Origin: Sphaerospermopsis torques-reginae ITEP-024
GTDB lineage: Bacteria > Cyanobacteriota > Cyanobacteriia > Cyanobacteriales > Nostocaceae
Direction: 5' to 3'
Assembly: GCF_019598945.1 (NCBI RefSeq)
Contig: NZ_CP080598.1
Location: forward strand, 3,286,001 to 3,350,000
DNA: 64,000 nucleotides
The position numbers and the translations under genes were made by a program. The notes beneath the pieces were generated by a model. It was not told the origin of the DNA, did no database searches, and saw only the letters and a list, made by a program, of their open reading frames with translations. Below, in pieces: positions 55,437 through 64,000 of the stretch (positions are counted from its first letter, which is position 1; every line of letters begins with the position of its first letter).

Positions 55437-55691
55437 TTATTCTCCCCAACCAGGAGAACACTGAGAACAAAATTGAGGGCTAAATTTACAAAATTGGCTA
55501 CCAGTCAAATGGTAAACTGTACAATAGGGAAAACTCGTAATTTCTACTTTAGCTGTATTCAACCTAGAATCTATCAGTGAAGGTTTAGGTAGTTTGGTTT
55601 TGCAAGAAGACAGCATAGATAGAAACTTGGGCAAAGCTAGACAAGCAAAAGCATTGATGATAGTAATTAATAATGCCTCAAATACACCGAT
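55437..55691 (-). CDS. Small membrane peptide, paralogue 2 (AUC start?)
   Basis: Frame with the same hydrophobic N-terminus as paralogue 1 and an unrelated cysteine-rich tail ending SPGWGE (84 residues from the AUC). A strong Shine-Dalgarno AAGGAGG lies nine bases before an ATC codon exactly where the paralogue has ATG; no ATG, GTG or TTG occurs in frame between the ribosome site and the hydrophobic segment. The first in-frame ATG would give only about 58 residues and cut into the membrane segment. Either a non-standard AUC start or a recently lost start codon. Confidence 0.55.
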   Translation of the reverse strand: MGVFEALLITIINAFACLALPKFLSMLSSCKTKLPKPSLIDSRLNTAKVEITSFPYCTVYHLTGSQFCKFSPQFCSQCSPGWGE

Positions 55692-56032
55692 AGGTAATCA
55701 CCTCCTTGAGAAATTAGGCAGTAATAATTCATAATTCATCATCTCTAGACTGTAGAGCAACCTGGTTTTTCGACTTATGGAAATAGGTTTGAGAGAATTA
55801 AGAATTACGAATTAGTAACGATGAATTATTTGGTCATTGCATAAATTACAAAGTAAAATACATGGAACTATACAAAAACAGAACCATTGCATTTAATCTA
55901 TATAAATTTAGTTTAGCATAAAGTTTGGTCAATAGAACTGTTGAAATTGTGCTACTGTCATACACAGTCAGGAAAGCTGATATCTAACACTGTTATTAGA
56001 AAAATCACAAATTTACTAAACAACTAAGTGCT
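55692..56032. other. Intergenic region
   Basis: Divergent region between paralogue 2 and the acyl-activating enzyme. It includes AATTACGAATTAGTAACG and an AT-rich promoter region; no RNA gene or repeat array was recognised. Confidence 0.4.
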
Positions 56033-58033
56033 ATGTCAAAAATACAACCTGATTCCTCTTTTTTATCCAACGTCACTGAGCGAGAATACCGAGCATTGCA
56101 AAGTTTGGCAGATTACACAAATGTTGAGTCGTTGCCAGAAATATGGACTTTGGCTGCCAGGAAATTTGGTAATATTGTTGCTTTGCATAACCCCCACGCA
56201 AAACCCGAAGTAAAGATTACCTATTCTCAGCTATCCTTACAAATTCAAAGATTTGCAGCGGGTTTGCAGGTTTTAGGGGTGAATATAGGCGAGGATGAAA
56301 CATCTAGCACTGGACAACGCATTTCCCTGATAGCAGATAACAGTCCACGCTGGTTTATTGCTGATCAAGGGATCATGACTGCGGGAGCAGTAAACGCAGT
56401 GCGTAGCGCCCAAGCTGAAAGGGAAGAATTACTATATATTATCGCCAATAGTGGTAGTACGGCGCTGGTAGTTGAAGATATCAAGACATTCAAAAAACTA
56501 GAAGCAGGTTTGCAAGACTTACCCATTAAATTGGTAGTCTTACTTTCTGATGAAACACCACCTACAGCAGAAAATTATCAAGTGGTGAATTTTACCCAAT
56601 TACTAGACATTGGTAGTAACCAAACTTTAGTAGCAGATAAACCCAGCGGTGATGCCTTGGCAACCTTAATTTATACCTCTGGGACTACAGGCAAACCTAA
56701 AGGTGTGATGCTTTCTCATAAAAATTTGCTGCACCAAGTCAAGACATTGGGAACTATAGTTCAACCACAACCAGGAGATATAGTCCTGAGCATTTTACCC
56801 ACATGGCATAGTTATGAACGCAGTGGAGAATATTTTTTACTTTCTCAAGGTTGTACACAAGTTTATACAAACTTACGTTCAGTTAAAGAAGACCTGAAAG
56901 AATTTAAACCTAATTTCATGATTGCTGTACCCCGGTTGTGGGAATCAATTTATGAAGGAGTGCAAAAACAGTTTCGGAGTCAGCCAGCTAATAAACAAAA
57001 GCTGATTAAATTTTTACTGGACATGAGCCAGAAATATATCACAGCGCGACGCATTGCCCAGGGATTGAGTTTAGATCATGTCAATGCCTCAGATATGGAG
57101 CGAATAGGGGCGAAAATAGTAGAATTAGCCTTGTCACCGTTTCAAGCACTGGGAGAAAAATTGGTTTATGCTAAAGTGCGAGAAGCCACAGGGGGCAGAA
57201 TAAAACAAGTCATTAGTGGTGGTGGGGCGCTACCCAGACATATAGATAACTTTTTTGAAATTATTGGGGTAGAGATTTTACAAGGGTATGGTTTAACAGA
57301 AACCTCACCAGTGACAAATGCGCGTCGGCCGTGGCGAAATTTGCGGGGTTCATCAGGGCAACCAATACCGGGAACAGAAGTTAAAATAGTTGATCCAGAA
57401 ACGAGACAGCCCCTACCAGTAGGAAAACGAGGTTTGGTGTTGCTCAAAGGACCACAAGTGATGCAAGGATATTACAAAAATCCTGAAGCGACAAAAAAAG
57501 TCATAGATGCGGAAGGTTGGTTTGATAGTGGTGATCTCGGTTGGGTGACACCCCAAAATGATTTGGTGCTAACTGGTAGGGCTAAAGATACAATTGTTTT
57601 GACCAATGGGGAAAACATCGAACCGCAACCGATAGAAGATGCTTGTTTGCGATCGCCCTATATTGATCAAATTATGCTCGTGGGACAAGACGAGCGCAGT
57701 CTAGGAGCTTTAATTGTTCCCAACCTGGAAGCCTTAGAAAAATGGGCAGAAAGTCAGAATTTGAAATTAAGCACCCAAGATGATCATACTGGCTCGACCA
57801 GTCAAAAAATTGACTTAGAGAGTAAAATAATCCAGGATTTATATCGGCAGGAATTGAATCGGGAAGTCAAAAACCGTCCAGGTTACAGAGCCGATGACAG
57901 AATTGGACCATTCACACTAATTCTCGAACCTTTTTCCATTGAAAATGGCATGATGACACAAACTTTAAAAATTCGTCGTCACGTTGTCATGGAACGATAT
58001 CGAGATATTATTGACGGAATGTTTGCCAAATAA
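56033..58033 (+). CDS. aas: Long-chain acyl-ACP/CoA synthetase (AMP-forming)
   Basis: A 666-residue ANL enzyme. ATP-binding P-loop YTSGTTGKPKGVMLSHK (about 214-230), GYGLTETSPV (near 422), and the SGDLGW / TGRAKDTIVL / GENIEPQPIE series near 500-530. Cyanobacteria usually have one such enzyme, acting as acyl-ACP synthetase to recycle fatty acids at membranes. That specific role is inferred from lineage. ATG start, no clear ribosome site. Followed after 38 bases by the ylqD gene, likely cotranscribed. Confidence 0.92.
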   Translation: MSKIQPDSSFLSNVTEREYRALQSLADYTNVESLPEIWTLAARKFGNIVALHNPHAKPEVKITYSQLSLQIQRFAAGLQVLGVNIGEDETSSTGQRISLIADNSPRWFIADQGIMTAGAVNAVRSAQAEREELLYIIANSGSTALVVEDIKTFKKLEAGLQDLPIKLVVLLSDETPPTAENYQVVNFTQLLDIGSNQTLVADKPSGDALATLIYTSGTTGKPKGVMLSHKNLLHQVKTLGTIVQPQPGDIVLSILPTWHSYERSGEYFLLSQGCTQVYTNLRSVKEDLKEFKPNFMIAVPRLWESIYEGVQKQFRSQPANKQKLIKFLLDMSQKYITARRIAQGLSLDHVNASDMERIGAKIVELALSPFQALGEKLVYAKVREATGGRIKQVISGGGALPRHIDNFFEIIGVEILQGYGLTETSPVTNARRPWRNLRGSSGQPIPGTEVKIVDPETRQPLPVGKRGLVLLKGPQVMQGYYKNPEATKKVIDAEGWFDSGDLGWVTPQNDLVLTGRAKDTIVLTNGENIEPQPIEDACLRSPYIDQIMLVGQDERSLGALIVPNLEALEKWAESQNLKLSTQDDHTGSTSQKIDLESKIIQDLYRQELNREVKNRPGYRADDRIGPFTLILEPFSIENGMMTQTLKIRRHVVMERYRDIIDGMFAK

Positions 58034-58071
58034 CTCCACTTGCAAACCATCAGAGTGAACGTGAAATTTTT

Positions 58072-58521
58072 ATGGATGTATTCAACCCTCAATTGCTTTT
58101 AAAGCGCGTTGTTAACGTCAAAGCTATTGTTACTCCTCTTTGGAAAGAGGAAGTACAAGAGCAATTGCAAGCGCAGATCAATCAACTAGATCAGCAACTG
58201 CAACAGCTAGATATTGAAGGACAAAGAGCAATAACCGCCATACAAAAACAGAGTTTACAACCACCAGGACCCCAAACCCTGCAACAAATTGACAATATCC
58301 AACTTCAGGTTAATCAAAAGAAAAGTGAACTGCTAGAGCAAAAAAACCAACTACTACAAAACCTTCAGCAAGTGCAGTATCTGGAGTTAGATCAAGAAGT
58401 CAACCAGTTTCAAATGGAAGGCTTTTTCAAAATAGAAACCGGAGACAACCTCATTAGTAAAATGCAGGTTGAAATTGTACTCAGAGATGGCGTAGTCGAG
58501 GAAATTCGCGGAGATGTTTAG
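58072..58521 (+). CDS. YlqD family protein
   Basis: A 149-residue protein with a long coiled-coil (about residues 30-105, QAQINQLDQQLQQLD) and a C-terminal FKIETGDNL...VEIVLRDGVVEEIRG beta segment. YlqD proteins are conserved in cyanobacteria and Firmicutes, function unknown. Follows the acyl-activating enzyme closely. Confidence 0.9.
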   Translation: MDVFNPQLLLKRVVNVKAIVTPLWKEEVQEQLQAQINQLDQQLQQLDIEGQRAITAIQKQSLQPPGPQTLQQIDNIQLQVNQKKSELLEQKNQLLQNLQQVQYLELDQEVNQFQMEGFFKIETGDNLISKMQVEIVLRDGVVEEIRGDV

Positions 58522-58529
58522 TTATTAAC

Positions 58530-58645
58530 AGGGAACAGGGAACAGGGAACAGGGAACAGTAAGATGGGGGGATGGGGAGATGGGGAGAAATATTTGCCTT
58601 CTGTCACCTGTCACCTGTCACCTGTCACCTGTCACCTGTCACCTA
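58530..58645. repeat. Heptamer repeats (AGGGAAC; CTGTCAC)
   Basis: Four AGGGAAC units, then GATGGGG units, then seven CTGTCAC/CACCTGT units (58600-58645). Boundary between convergent genes. Confidence 0.85.
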
Positions 58646-59179
58646 CTAATCACAGTTTTGAGTAACATTATTCTGGGTTGGACTTTTGGAGAAACATTGT
58701 ACTTGGGAGCCAGCCCAGATAATTTCCCAGACTGGGGGTGAACTAACCAAGAGCGATCGCCCAAAGCGGCTCATCTCTACTCGATATTTAATTGCACTTA
58801 CTGAATTAACTGAATTATTTTTTACTGGATTGAGTTTTGTAATTGTCACTAAAGCTTGGTTCGGTTGGGGATAAGCTACCTCTACTTGCGGCTTTCCCTG
58901 TAAGGTTTTCACATCATACAGAATGTTCAAAGCCAAGGTAGCAGGATCACTGCCTTGGAGAATAGAATTGATACTTTCTAAAGGAATAGTTGTATAATAA
59001 GAACGTTCAGGAGTAGCCAGCAATGCTGATGAATCTTGTTCTACAGACAACTGCTGCTGTTGTCCATTAGCAGTTCCAGCCATCAAGGCAGAAGGCTGTC
59101 GCTGCATCACATAAACCCCAGCAGCAGTGGCAAAGATGCTGAGTGTCAAAATTAAAAGAAATTTGAGCTTTGCAGACAT
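58646..59179 (-). CDS. Hypothetical exported protein
   Basis: A 177-residue protein: basic MSAKLKF, hydrophobic LLILTLSIFATAAGVYV (anchor or signal), then a glutamine-rich and compact domain with a C-terminal VQCFSKSP..NCD. The ATG at 59179 directly before the hydrophobic segment is chosen; an upstream ATG at 59284 would place 35 charged residues before it. Homologues are known in cyanobacteria without assigned function. Confidence 0.7.
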   Translation of the reverse strand: MSAKLKFLLILTLSIFATAAGVYVMQRQPSALMAGTANGQQQQLSVEQDSSALLATPERSYYTTIPLESINSILQGSDPATLALNILYDVKTLQGKPQVEVAYPQPNQALVTITKLNPVKNNSVNSVSAIKYRVEMSRFGRSLLVSSPPVWEIIWAGSQVQCFSKSPTQNNVTQNCD

Positions 59180-59375
59180 AATAATAGTATTGAAAGGGAA
59201 ATTTCCAAGAGTTTTAGATTTAACTCTCACCCCTAGCAACTGCTGATGAGCAGGTTTTGTGTGTGAAGGAGTGGTGAGGAGCATGGAATATATATAGCAA
59301 TCTTGGTAGCTATTGACGAACTATCAATGATTACTTTATTTATAGACATCTACCTTTGTTTTGAGTTCCAATTGG

Positions 59376-59520
59376 CATTGGTAATTGATAATTGATAATT
59401 GATAATTGATAATTGGGAAAAATAAAATTGATTACCCAGTCACCAGTCACCAGTCACCAGTCACCAGTCAAGAGTCAAGAGTCCCCAGTCAAGAGTCCCC
59501 AGTCAAGAGTCCCCAATCAA
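59376..59520. repeat. Heptamer repeats (TTGATAA; AGTCACC; CAAGAGT)
   Basis: Four TTGATAA units, then about four CAGTCAC units, then alternating CAAGAGTC/CCCCAGT units. The array lies 90 bases upstream of the E2 start; it adds an artificial N-terminal extension to a longer open frame that starts at 59413. Confidence 0.8.
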
Positions 59521-59607
59521 TTGCTCCAAAATTCTCGTAGCAAGATACAATTCGATCTGGCGACATTTGTTAAAGTCCATAAAATTATTGATTCTGAAAC
59601 CACCATT

Positions 59608-60933
59608 ATGAGCATTCATGAAGTATTTATGCCGGCGCTGAGTTCCACCATGACTGAGGGAAAGATAGTCTCTTGGGTGAAGTCGCCGGGGGATAAAGTG
59701 GAAAAAGGCGAAACAGTGGTGGTTGTCGAGTCAGATAAGGCTGATATGGATGTGGAAACTTTCTATGAAGGGTTTCTCGCTCATATCATTGTCCAAGCTG
59801 GTGAAACTGCCCCTGTTGGTGCGGCGATCGCTTACGTTGCCGAAACAGAAGCAGAAATAGAAGCCGCTAAGGCTATGGCTGGTGGTGGTAGTGCTGTGGC
59901 TGAAGCCGCACCTGCATCCGCACCCGCACCTGTACCCGTGGCCGCTGCTGCAACCGTGGCCGCACCTGCAACAGCTTCTCAAAATGGCTCAAACCATCGG
60001 GAAGGACGGTTAGTAGCTTCGCCCCGCGCTCGCAAGTTGGCGAAAGAATTAAGAGTTGATTTAAATAACCTTAAAGGCAGTGGTCCTTACGGTCGCATTG
60101 TCGCTGAAGATGTGGAAGTTGCTGTTGGTAAAGTTCCCCAACCTACTACCCCGGCTATTACTCCCATTGCAACGACACCAGCACCAGCACCAGCGCCCGC
60201 ACCCGCACCCGCGCCCGCAAAACCAGCACCAGCACCTGCCCCAGTTGCTGCGGCCGTTCCTGGTCAAGTCGTACCATTCACTACTCTGCAAAATGCAGTG
60301 GTACGTAATATGATGGCCAGCCTAGCAGTACCTACATTCCATGTTGGTTATACTATTACCACTGATGGATTAGATAAACTTTACAAACAAATTAAATCTA
60401 AAGGTGTCACCATGACGGCGCTATTAGCGAAAGCTGTAGCGGTGACATTACAAAAACATCCTTTACTTAACGCCAGTTATTCAGATCAAGGTATTGTTTA
60501 TCATTCCAATATCAATGTTTCCGTCGCTGTGGCAATGGATGATGGTGGTTTGATTACACCAGTGTTACAAAATGCCGATCAGGTAGATATCTATTCTCTC
60601 TCACGCAACTGGAAATCTTTGGTAGACAGAGCGAGAGCGAAACAACTACAACCAGAGGAATATAGCACTGGTACATTTACTCTGTCTAATTTGGGAATGT
60701 TTGGTGTTGATACCTTTGATGCGATTTTACCACCAGGACAAGGTTCAATTTTAGCGATCGCCGCTGCTCGTCCCCAAGTTGTCGCTACCCCAGATGGTTT
60801 ATTTGGTGTACGTCAACAAATGAAGGTTAACATCACCTGTGACCATCGTATTATTTACGGCGCTCATGCGGCTGCATTCTTGCAAGATTTGGCAAAATTG
60901 ATTGAAACCAACCCTCAATCTTTGACACTGTAA
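59608..60933 (+). CDS. pdhC: Dihydrolipoamide acetyltransferase, pyruvate dehydrogenase E2
   Basis: E2 core of pyruvate dehydrogenase, transferring acetyl from lipoate to CoA. The lipoyl domain (residues 1-80) has ESDKADM with the lipoylated lysine near 42; then an Ala/Pro-rich linker, the E3-binding domain (about 130-165, SPRARKLAKEL and GSGPYGRIVAEDV), a second Ala/Pro linker, and the catalytic domain from about 220 with CDHRIIYGAHAAAFLQ near 416. The usual HRxxDG has Tyr-Gly in place of Asp-Gly, as in plastid-type enzymes from memory. The start is ATG 59608; the extension from 59413 is repeat translation. Confidence 0.94.
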   Translation: MSIHEVFMPALSSTMTEGKIVSWVKSPGDKVEKGETVVVVESDKADMDVETFYEGFLAHIIVQAGETAPVGAAIAYVAETEAEIEAAKAMAGGGSAVAEAAPASAPAPVPVAAAATVAAPATASQNGSNHREGRLVASPRARKLAKELRVDLNNLKGSGPYGRIVAEDVEVAVGKVPQPTTPAITPIATTPAPAPAPAPAPAPAKPAPAPAPVAAAVPGQVVPFTTLQNAVVRNMMASLAVPTFHVGYTITTDGLDKLYKQIKSKGVTMTALLAKAVAVTLQKHPLLNASYSDQGIVYHSNINVSVAVAMDDGGLITPVLQNADQVDIYSLSRNWKSLVDRARAKQLQPEEYSTGTFTLSNLGMFGVDTFDAILPPGQGSILAIAAARPQVVATPDGLFGVRQQMKVNITCDHRIIYGAHAAAFLQDLAKLIETNPQSLTL

Positions 60934-60970
60934 GGAAAAAATCTAAAAACCAATAAATCTTAATTTCAGA

Positions 60971-61037
60971 CTTGGAGTTTTTTTAAATTCCAAGTTTTTT
61001 TAAATTCCAAGTTTTTTTAAATTCCAAGTTTTTTTAT
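60971..61037 (+). terminator. Terminator with tandem 18-bp repeats
   Basis: ACTTGGA pairs with TCCAAGT, followed by T7. The unit TAAATTCCAAGTTTTTTT is then repeated three times, giving multiple T-runs. Downstream of the E2 gene. Confidence 0.8.
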
Positions 61038-61169
61038 AGTGATCCGATTTGATTCATGAATTGTTCGTGGAGGCAGGGAACAGGGAACAGGGAACAGGAA
61101 ATAAGGCTTTCAGTATGTACTGAGTTCTGTTCAAAAATCAAATAGGAGTCCTATATATCCCTGGATATA

Positions 61170-61200
61170 GATCCCCGACTTCTTCAAGAATTCGGGGATC
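61170..61200. terminator. GATCCCCGAC hairpin
   Basis: GATCCCCGA pairs with TCGGGGATC around CTTCTTCAAGAAT; member of the dispersed hairpin family at 1536, 35335 and 48079. It lies 84 bases upstream of the antiporter gene. Confidence 0.65.
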
Positions 61201-61283
61201 TGTTTACCTGTTTACTGTTATCAATTCAAGCTAATCTGAAAGTGGATATCAGATAAAGTCAAAAAAATAAAGTCAAAAAAAAG

Positions 61284-63008
61284 ATGCCAACAGAACATAG
61301 TTTAATTTTGGATATCACAACAGTGTTAGTCGCTACTGCTTTAGGAGGATTTTTTGCCCATCAGTTGCGTCAACCTGTGATACTGGGTTATTTAGTTAGT
61401 GGTTTTGCTATTGGACCTTTTGGGTTTAAGTTATTAAGTAATGTTAATGAAATTAAATCTTTAGCAGAAATTGGAGTTGCCTTTCTGCTATTTGCGCTGG
61501 GTGTAGAATTTTCTTTAGCAGAACTCAAACGAGTTAAAGATATTGCTATTAAAGGTAGTTTATTACAAATCGGTTTAACAATTGCTCTAGTAACAATAGT
61601 TACCCTCTTAACAGGTTGGGCTTCTAGCATTACAAAAGGCATTTTTTTAGGTGCAGTTTTATCTCTTTCTTCCACAGCAATAGTATTAAAAACTCTCACA
61701 GAAAAGGGTGAAGTTAATACAGTACATGGGCAAATTATGCTGGCAATTTTAATTGCTCAAGATTTAGCTTTGGGTGTGATGTTGGCAATAATTCCAGCTT
61801 TACAACAACCTGAAAATATTGCAGTAGCTCTCGGTTTGGCTTTAGTTAAAATTACAATATTTGTAGTAATTGCAATTATATTTAGTCGGTGGGTAGTGCC
61901 TCGTGTGTTAAGTAATATTGCCGCGACAGAAAGCAATGAGTTATTTTTATTAGTTGTAATTGCTTTATGTTTAGGAGTTGCTGTAATAACTGCAAATTTG
62001 GGTCTTTCTATTGCTATGGGGGCGTTTGTTGCTGGTTTAATGATATCAGAAATTGATTATGCTGACCAGGCTTTAGCGAAAATTTTACCTTTGCGAGATA
62101 CTTTTGCTAGTTTGTTTTTTGCTTCTATTGGAATGTTGATTGATCCGGCTATTCTGATCAGTAATTTTGCTATAATTTTAGAACTTGTGGCTTTGGTATT
62201 ACTAGGTAAAGCAGTAATTATTTTCGGAATTGTTTTAAAGTTTGGCTACTCTCTCAAAAATGCAATTATAGTCAGTTTGGGAATTAACCAAATTGGTGAA
62301 TTTTCTTTTGTATTAGCTTTGGTAGGGTTGCAATTAGAATTGATATCTCAACAAACCTATTCTTTATTATTAGGAACAACAGCAATTACTCTCATTCTTA
62401 CACCATTCTCTCTCAAAGTTGCTCCTTTTATTGCCGATAATTTAAATCAACATCCCTTATTATCACAGTTTTTACAAAGATTTTCTGCACCCAAAACCAT
62501 ATCTATGCCAGAAATAATGACTGATCATGTAGTGGTAGCAGGTTATGGTAGAGTCGGGCAAGTAGTTGTTAATATCTTACAAAGTGAAGGATATCCAGTT
62601 TTAGTTATTGAAAATAGCGAAGCATCTGTACAAAGATTAAGAATGCGTCAAATACCTTATATTTTTGGTGATGCAGATTCAGAATTAGTATTAGAAAAAG
62701 CACATTTAGCCACTGCCAAAGCTTTAGCGATCGCCCTTCCTGATGCTGCTAGTACCCGTTTACTTTTAAAAAATGCTTTGACTATTGCACCCCATTTAGA
62801 TGTCATTGCTCGTTCACATAATAACAAGGAAATTGATACTTTAACCCAAATGGGTGCGAAGGAAGTTGTACAACCTGAATTTGAAGCAGCTTTAGAGTTA
62901 GGAAATCATTTATTAAAAACTTTGGGAGCAGCAGAAAGTTACATTCAAACTGTGATCAATACTATTCGCAAAGATAGATATTTAAGTGTGAGGCCAGATA
63001 AAGAATAG
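61284..63008 (+). CDS. Cation:proton antiporter, KefB/CPA2 type with RCK domain
   Basis: A 574-residue CPA2 antiporter: about twelve membrane segments (1-385) with the characteristic LFALGVEFSLAEL near 71 and NQIGEFSFVLALVGLQ near 336, then a TrkA-N/RCK domain with the nucleotide-binding VVAGYGRVGQ near 417. The substrate is Na+ or K+ with H+; it cannot be told from sequence. The C-terminus is truncated after the RCK N-domain compared with longer KefB/KefC proteins. Confidence 0.92.
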   Translation: MPTEHSLILDITTVLVATALGGFFAHQLRQPVILGYLVSGFAIGPFGFKLLSNVNEIKSLAEIGVAFLLFALGVEFSLAELKRVKDIAIKGSLLQIGLTIALVTIVTLLTGWASSITKGIFLGAVLSLSSTAIVLKTLTEKGEVNTVHGQIMLAILIAQDLALGVMLAIIPALQQPENIAVALGLALVKITIFVVIAIIFSRWVVPRVLSNIAATESNELFLLVVIALCLGVAVITANLGLSIAMGAFVAGLMISEIDYADQALAKILPLRDTFASLFFASIGMLIDPAILISNFAIILELVALVLLGKAVIIFGIVLKFGYSLKNAIIVSLGINQIGEFSFVLALVGLQLELISQQTYSLLLGTTAITLILTPFSLKVAPFIADNLNQHPLLSQFLQRFSAPKTISMPEIMTDHVVVAGYGRVGQVVVNILQSEGYPVLVIENSEASVQRLRMRQIPYIFGDADSELVLEKAHLATAKALAIALPDAASTRLLLKNALTIAPHLDVIARSHNNKEIDTLTQMGAKEVVQPEFEAALELGNHLLKTLGAAESYIQTVINTIRKDRYLSVRPDKE

Positions 63009-63326
63009 GAGTCAGGAGTCAGGATAAACATAAATTACTTTACTACCTGTTCCCTGTTCCCTGTTCCCTATTTCCTTATCCTTTTACACACAAAACTTGT
63101 TTCAGTGTTGCTACCACTTTTACTAAGTCTGCTTGGTTTTCCATGACTGCTATTTTTATGTATATTACAATTATACTACATTTATTTTTATCTGTCAACT
63201 TCTGAGCAGAAAAAAACCGCATAATCTCATTTTTTCAGAAGTCGGGTATCTTGGCTGGTCATGTACGCCAAAATACATAATAATTATTGTTGAGGATCTT
63301 AATTATTATGGGACTGGCGTGTTTAC
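63009..63326. other. Intergenic region with repeats
   Basis: Contains GGAGTCA and CCCTGTT heptamers (63008-63075), then a partial dispersed hairpin sequence (AGAAGTCGGGTATC near 63237). A reading frame of 65 codons across the region has no support. Confidence 0.5.
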
Positions 63327-64000
63327 ATGACTTTAAAGGCGGTTTTATTCGATTTTAATGGTGTCATTGTCAAAGATGAGCCAATTCATTTAAAATTAAT
63401 AGATGAAATTCTAGTGCAGGAAAATTTGCAACCGCAAAAGCTGCATGAGCGTCAAGGTTGTTTGGGAAGGAGCGATCGCGCTTGTTTTCAAGATTTGCTC
63501 AAAAATCGTGGTAGAGTAGTAACAGAAGAGTATTTACTTGAGTTGCTGCAACGTAAAGCCCAAGCTTATGTACAAGAACTAGAAAAACTGGAAAAATTGC
63601 CTTTGTATTCGGGAATAGAAGATTTAATTTTTCAGGTGCGATCGCAAAACCTTAAACTCGGTTTAGTTAGCGGTGCTTTGCGTCAAGAAATCCATCTGGT
63701 GCTAGAACGTGCTAACCTGATTGAATATTTTACGGTTATCGTTGCAGGTGATGACATCACTACCAGTAAACCTCAACCTGAAGGTTATTTGCTGGCTGTA
63801 GAAAAATTAAATCAAGTATATCCAGATTTAAATTTGCAAAGTCAGGAATGTTTAGCTATTGAAGACACTCCGGCGGGTATTCAAGCAGCAAAACGCGCTC
63901 AGATGCAAGTTGTAGGAGTTGCCAATACTTACCCATTTCATATGTTACAACGTCAAGCTAACTGGACAGTTGACTATTTGACAGAGTTGGAATTAGAACG
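63327..64000 (+). CDS. HAD-family phosphatase/phosphoglucomutase-like, partial
   Basis: The first 224 codons of a haloacid dehalogenase-superfamily protein; it runs off the window end. Motif I is FDFNGVI (residues 8-14): the nucleophile Asp9 is kept, but the second Asp (general acid/base, DxD) is Asn11. Motif II is LVSGAL near 114, and SKPQPEGYLLA and IEDTPAGIQAAK carry motifs III and IV. Resembles beta-phosphoglucomutase-type HAD proteins. Substrate unknown. Confidence 0.85.
   Translation, partial: MTLKAVLFDFNGVIVKDEPIHLKLIDEILVQENLQPQKLHERQGCLGRSDRACFQDLLKNRGRVVTEEYLLELLQRKAQAYVQELEKLEKLPLYSGIEDLIFQVRSQNLKLGLVSGALRQEIHLVLERANLIEYFTVIVAGDDITTSKPQPEGYLLAVEKLNQVYPDLNLQSQECLAIEDTPAGIQAAKRAQMQVVGVANTYPFHMLQRQANWTVDYLTELELE

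Noticed and set aside
59413-59607. 65-residue N-terminal extension of the E2 subunit
   Set aside because: Heptamer-repeat translation; the lipoyl domain starts properly at ATG 59608.

Overview
The window is chromosomal DNA of a cyanobacterium, most likely a filamentous heterocyst-forming one (Nostocales, Anabaena/Dolichospermum-like). This is inferred from: ndhH of a photosynthetic NDH-1 complex; a phycobilin-type photosensor GAF domain; a fused thiO-thiG gene; citramalate synthase; a purK-6S RNA pair; many HIP1 octamers (GCGATCGC) inside and between genes; and many short heptamer tandem repeats of the kind known from Nostocales. Base composition is AT-rich and genes are mostly monocistronic, with repeat-filled gaps. 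No tRNA, rRNA, CRISPR array or intact insertion sequence was recognised.

Layout. 1-8 kb: purK, 6S RNA, rsmH, two unknown small genes, an Rpn/DUF2887 nuclease-like gene and a one-polypeptide type ISP restriction-modification enzyme. 8-13.3 kb: ndhH, a GAF-only photosensor carrying both cyanobacteriochrome cysteines, a MidA-type methyltransferase, an unannotated 31-residue membrane peptide, a beta-hydroxyacid dehydrogenase homologue lacking its catalytic lysine, and ssb. 13.4-24.3 kb: a flavin monooxygenase, tldE-tldD, a single-gene AAA ATPase/TOPRIM protein (candidate defence gene), a DUF29-like gene, a 233-bp tandem duplication, cimA, a broken 2Fe-2S ferredoxin gene and a small membrane protein. 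24.4-39.4 kb: thiO-thiG, an aldolase/dehydrogenase fusion, Uma2, a RelE/ParE toxin-antitoxin pair, a methyltransferase, hrcA, a rhodanese, DUF3352, cysE, an L,D-transpeptidase, an Alr4036-type flavoprotein and a second DUF2887 gene.

39.6-43.1 kb: nrdJ (B12-dependent ribonucleotide reductase) is interrupted by a 246-nt ORF-less group I intron and, only 24 nt of coding sequence later, by a 323-residue intein with a LAGLIDADG endonuclease. Both sit in the conserved NPCGE...NFHCNLSEI region. 43.2-50.7 kb: DUF3598, an RRM RNA-binding protein with a strong terminator or possible sRNA downstream, a pentapeptide-repeat protein, a carotenoid-desaturase-like flavoprotein, an Rpn nuclease, DUF72, and a ribbon-helix-helix/molybdate-binding (Mop) fusion. 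50.7-56 kb is a repeat-rich accessory stretch: DUF427, a DUF29-like gene disrupted by two different MITE-like elements whose target duplications can be read, recQ, a second copy of one MITE, and two paralogous small membrane proteins, one with AUC where its sibling has AUG. 56-64 kb: acyl-ACP/CoA synthetase, YlqD, the pyruvate dehydrogenase E2 subunit, a KefB-type antiporter and a HAD phosphatase running off the end.

The best candidates for new biology are the GAF-only dual-cysteine photosensor, the closely spaced intron and intein in nrdJ, the RHH-Mop fusion, the stand-alone ATPase/TOPRIM gene and the small paralogue pair with the AUC start. All functions come from motif reading without database searches. 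Coordinates of shortened starts were chosen from Shine-Dalgarno position, family length or paralogue alignment.
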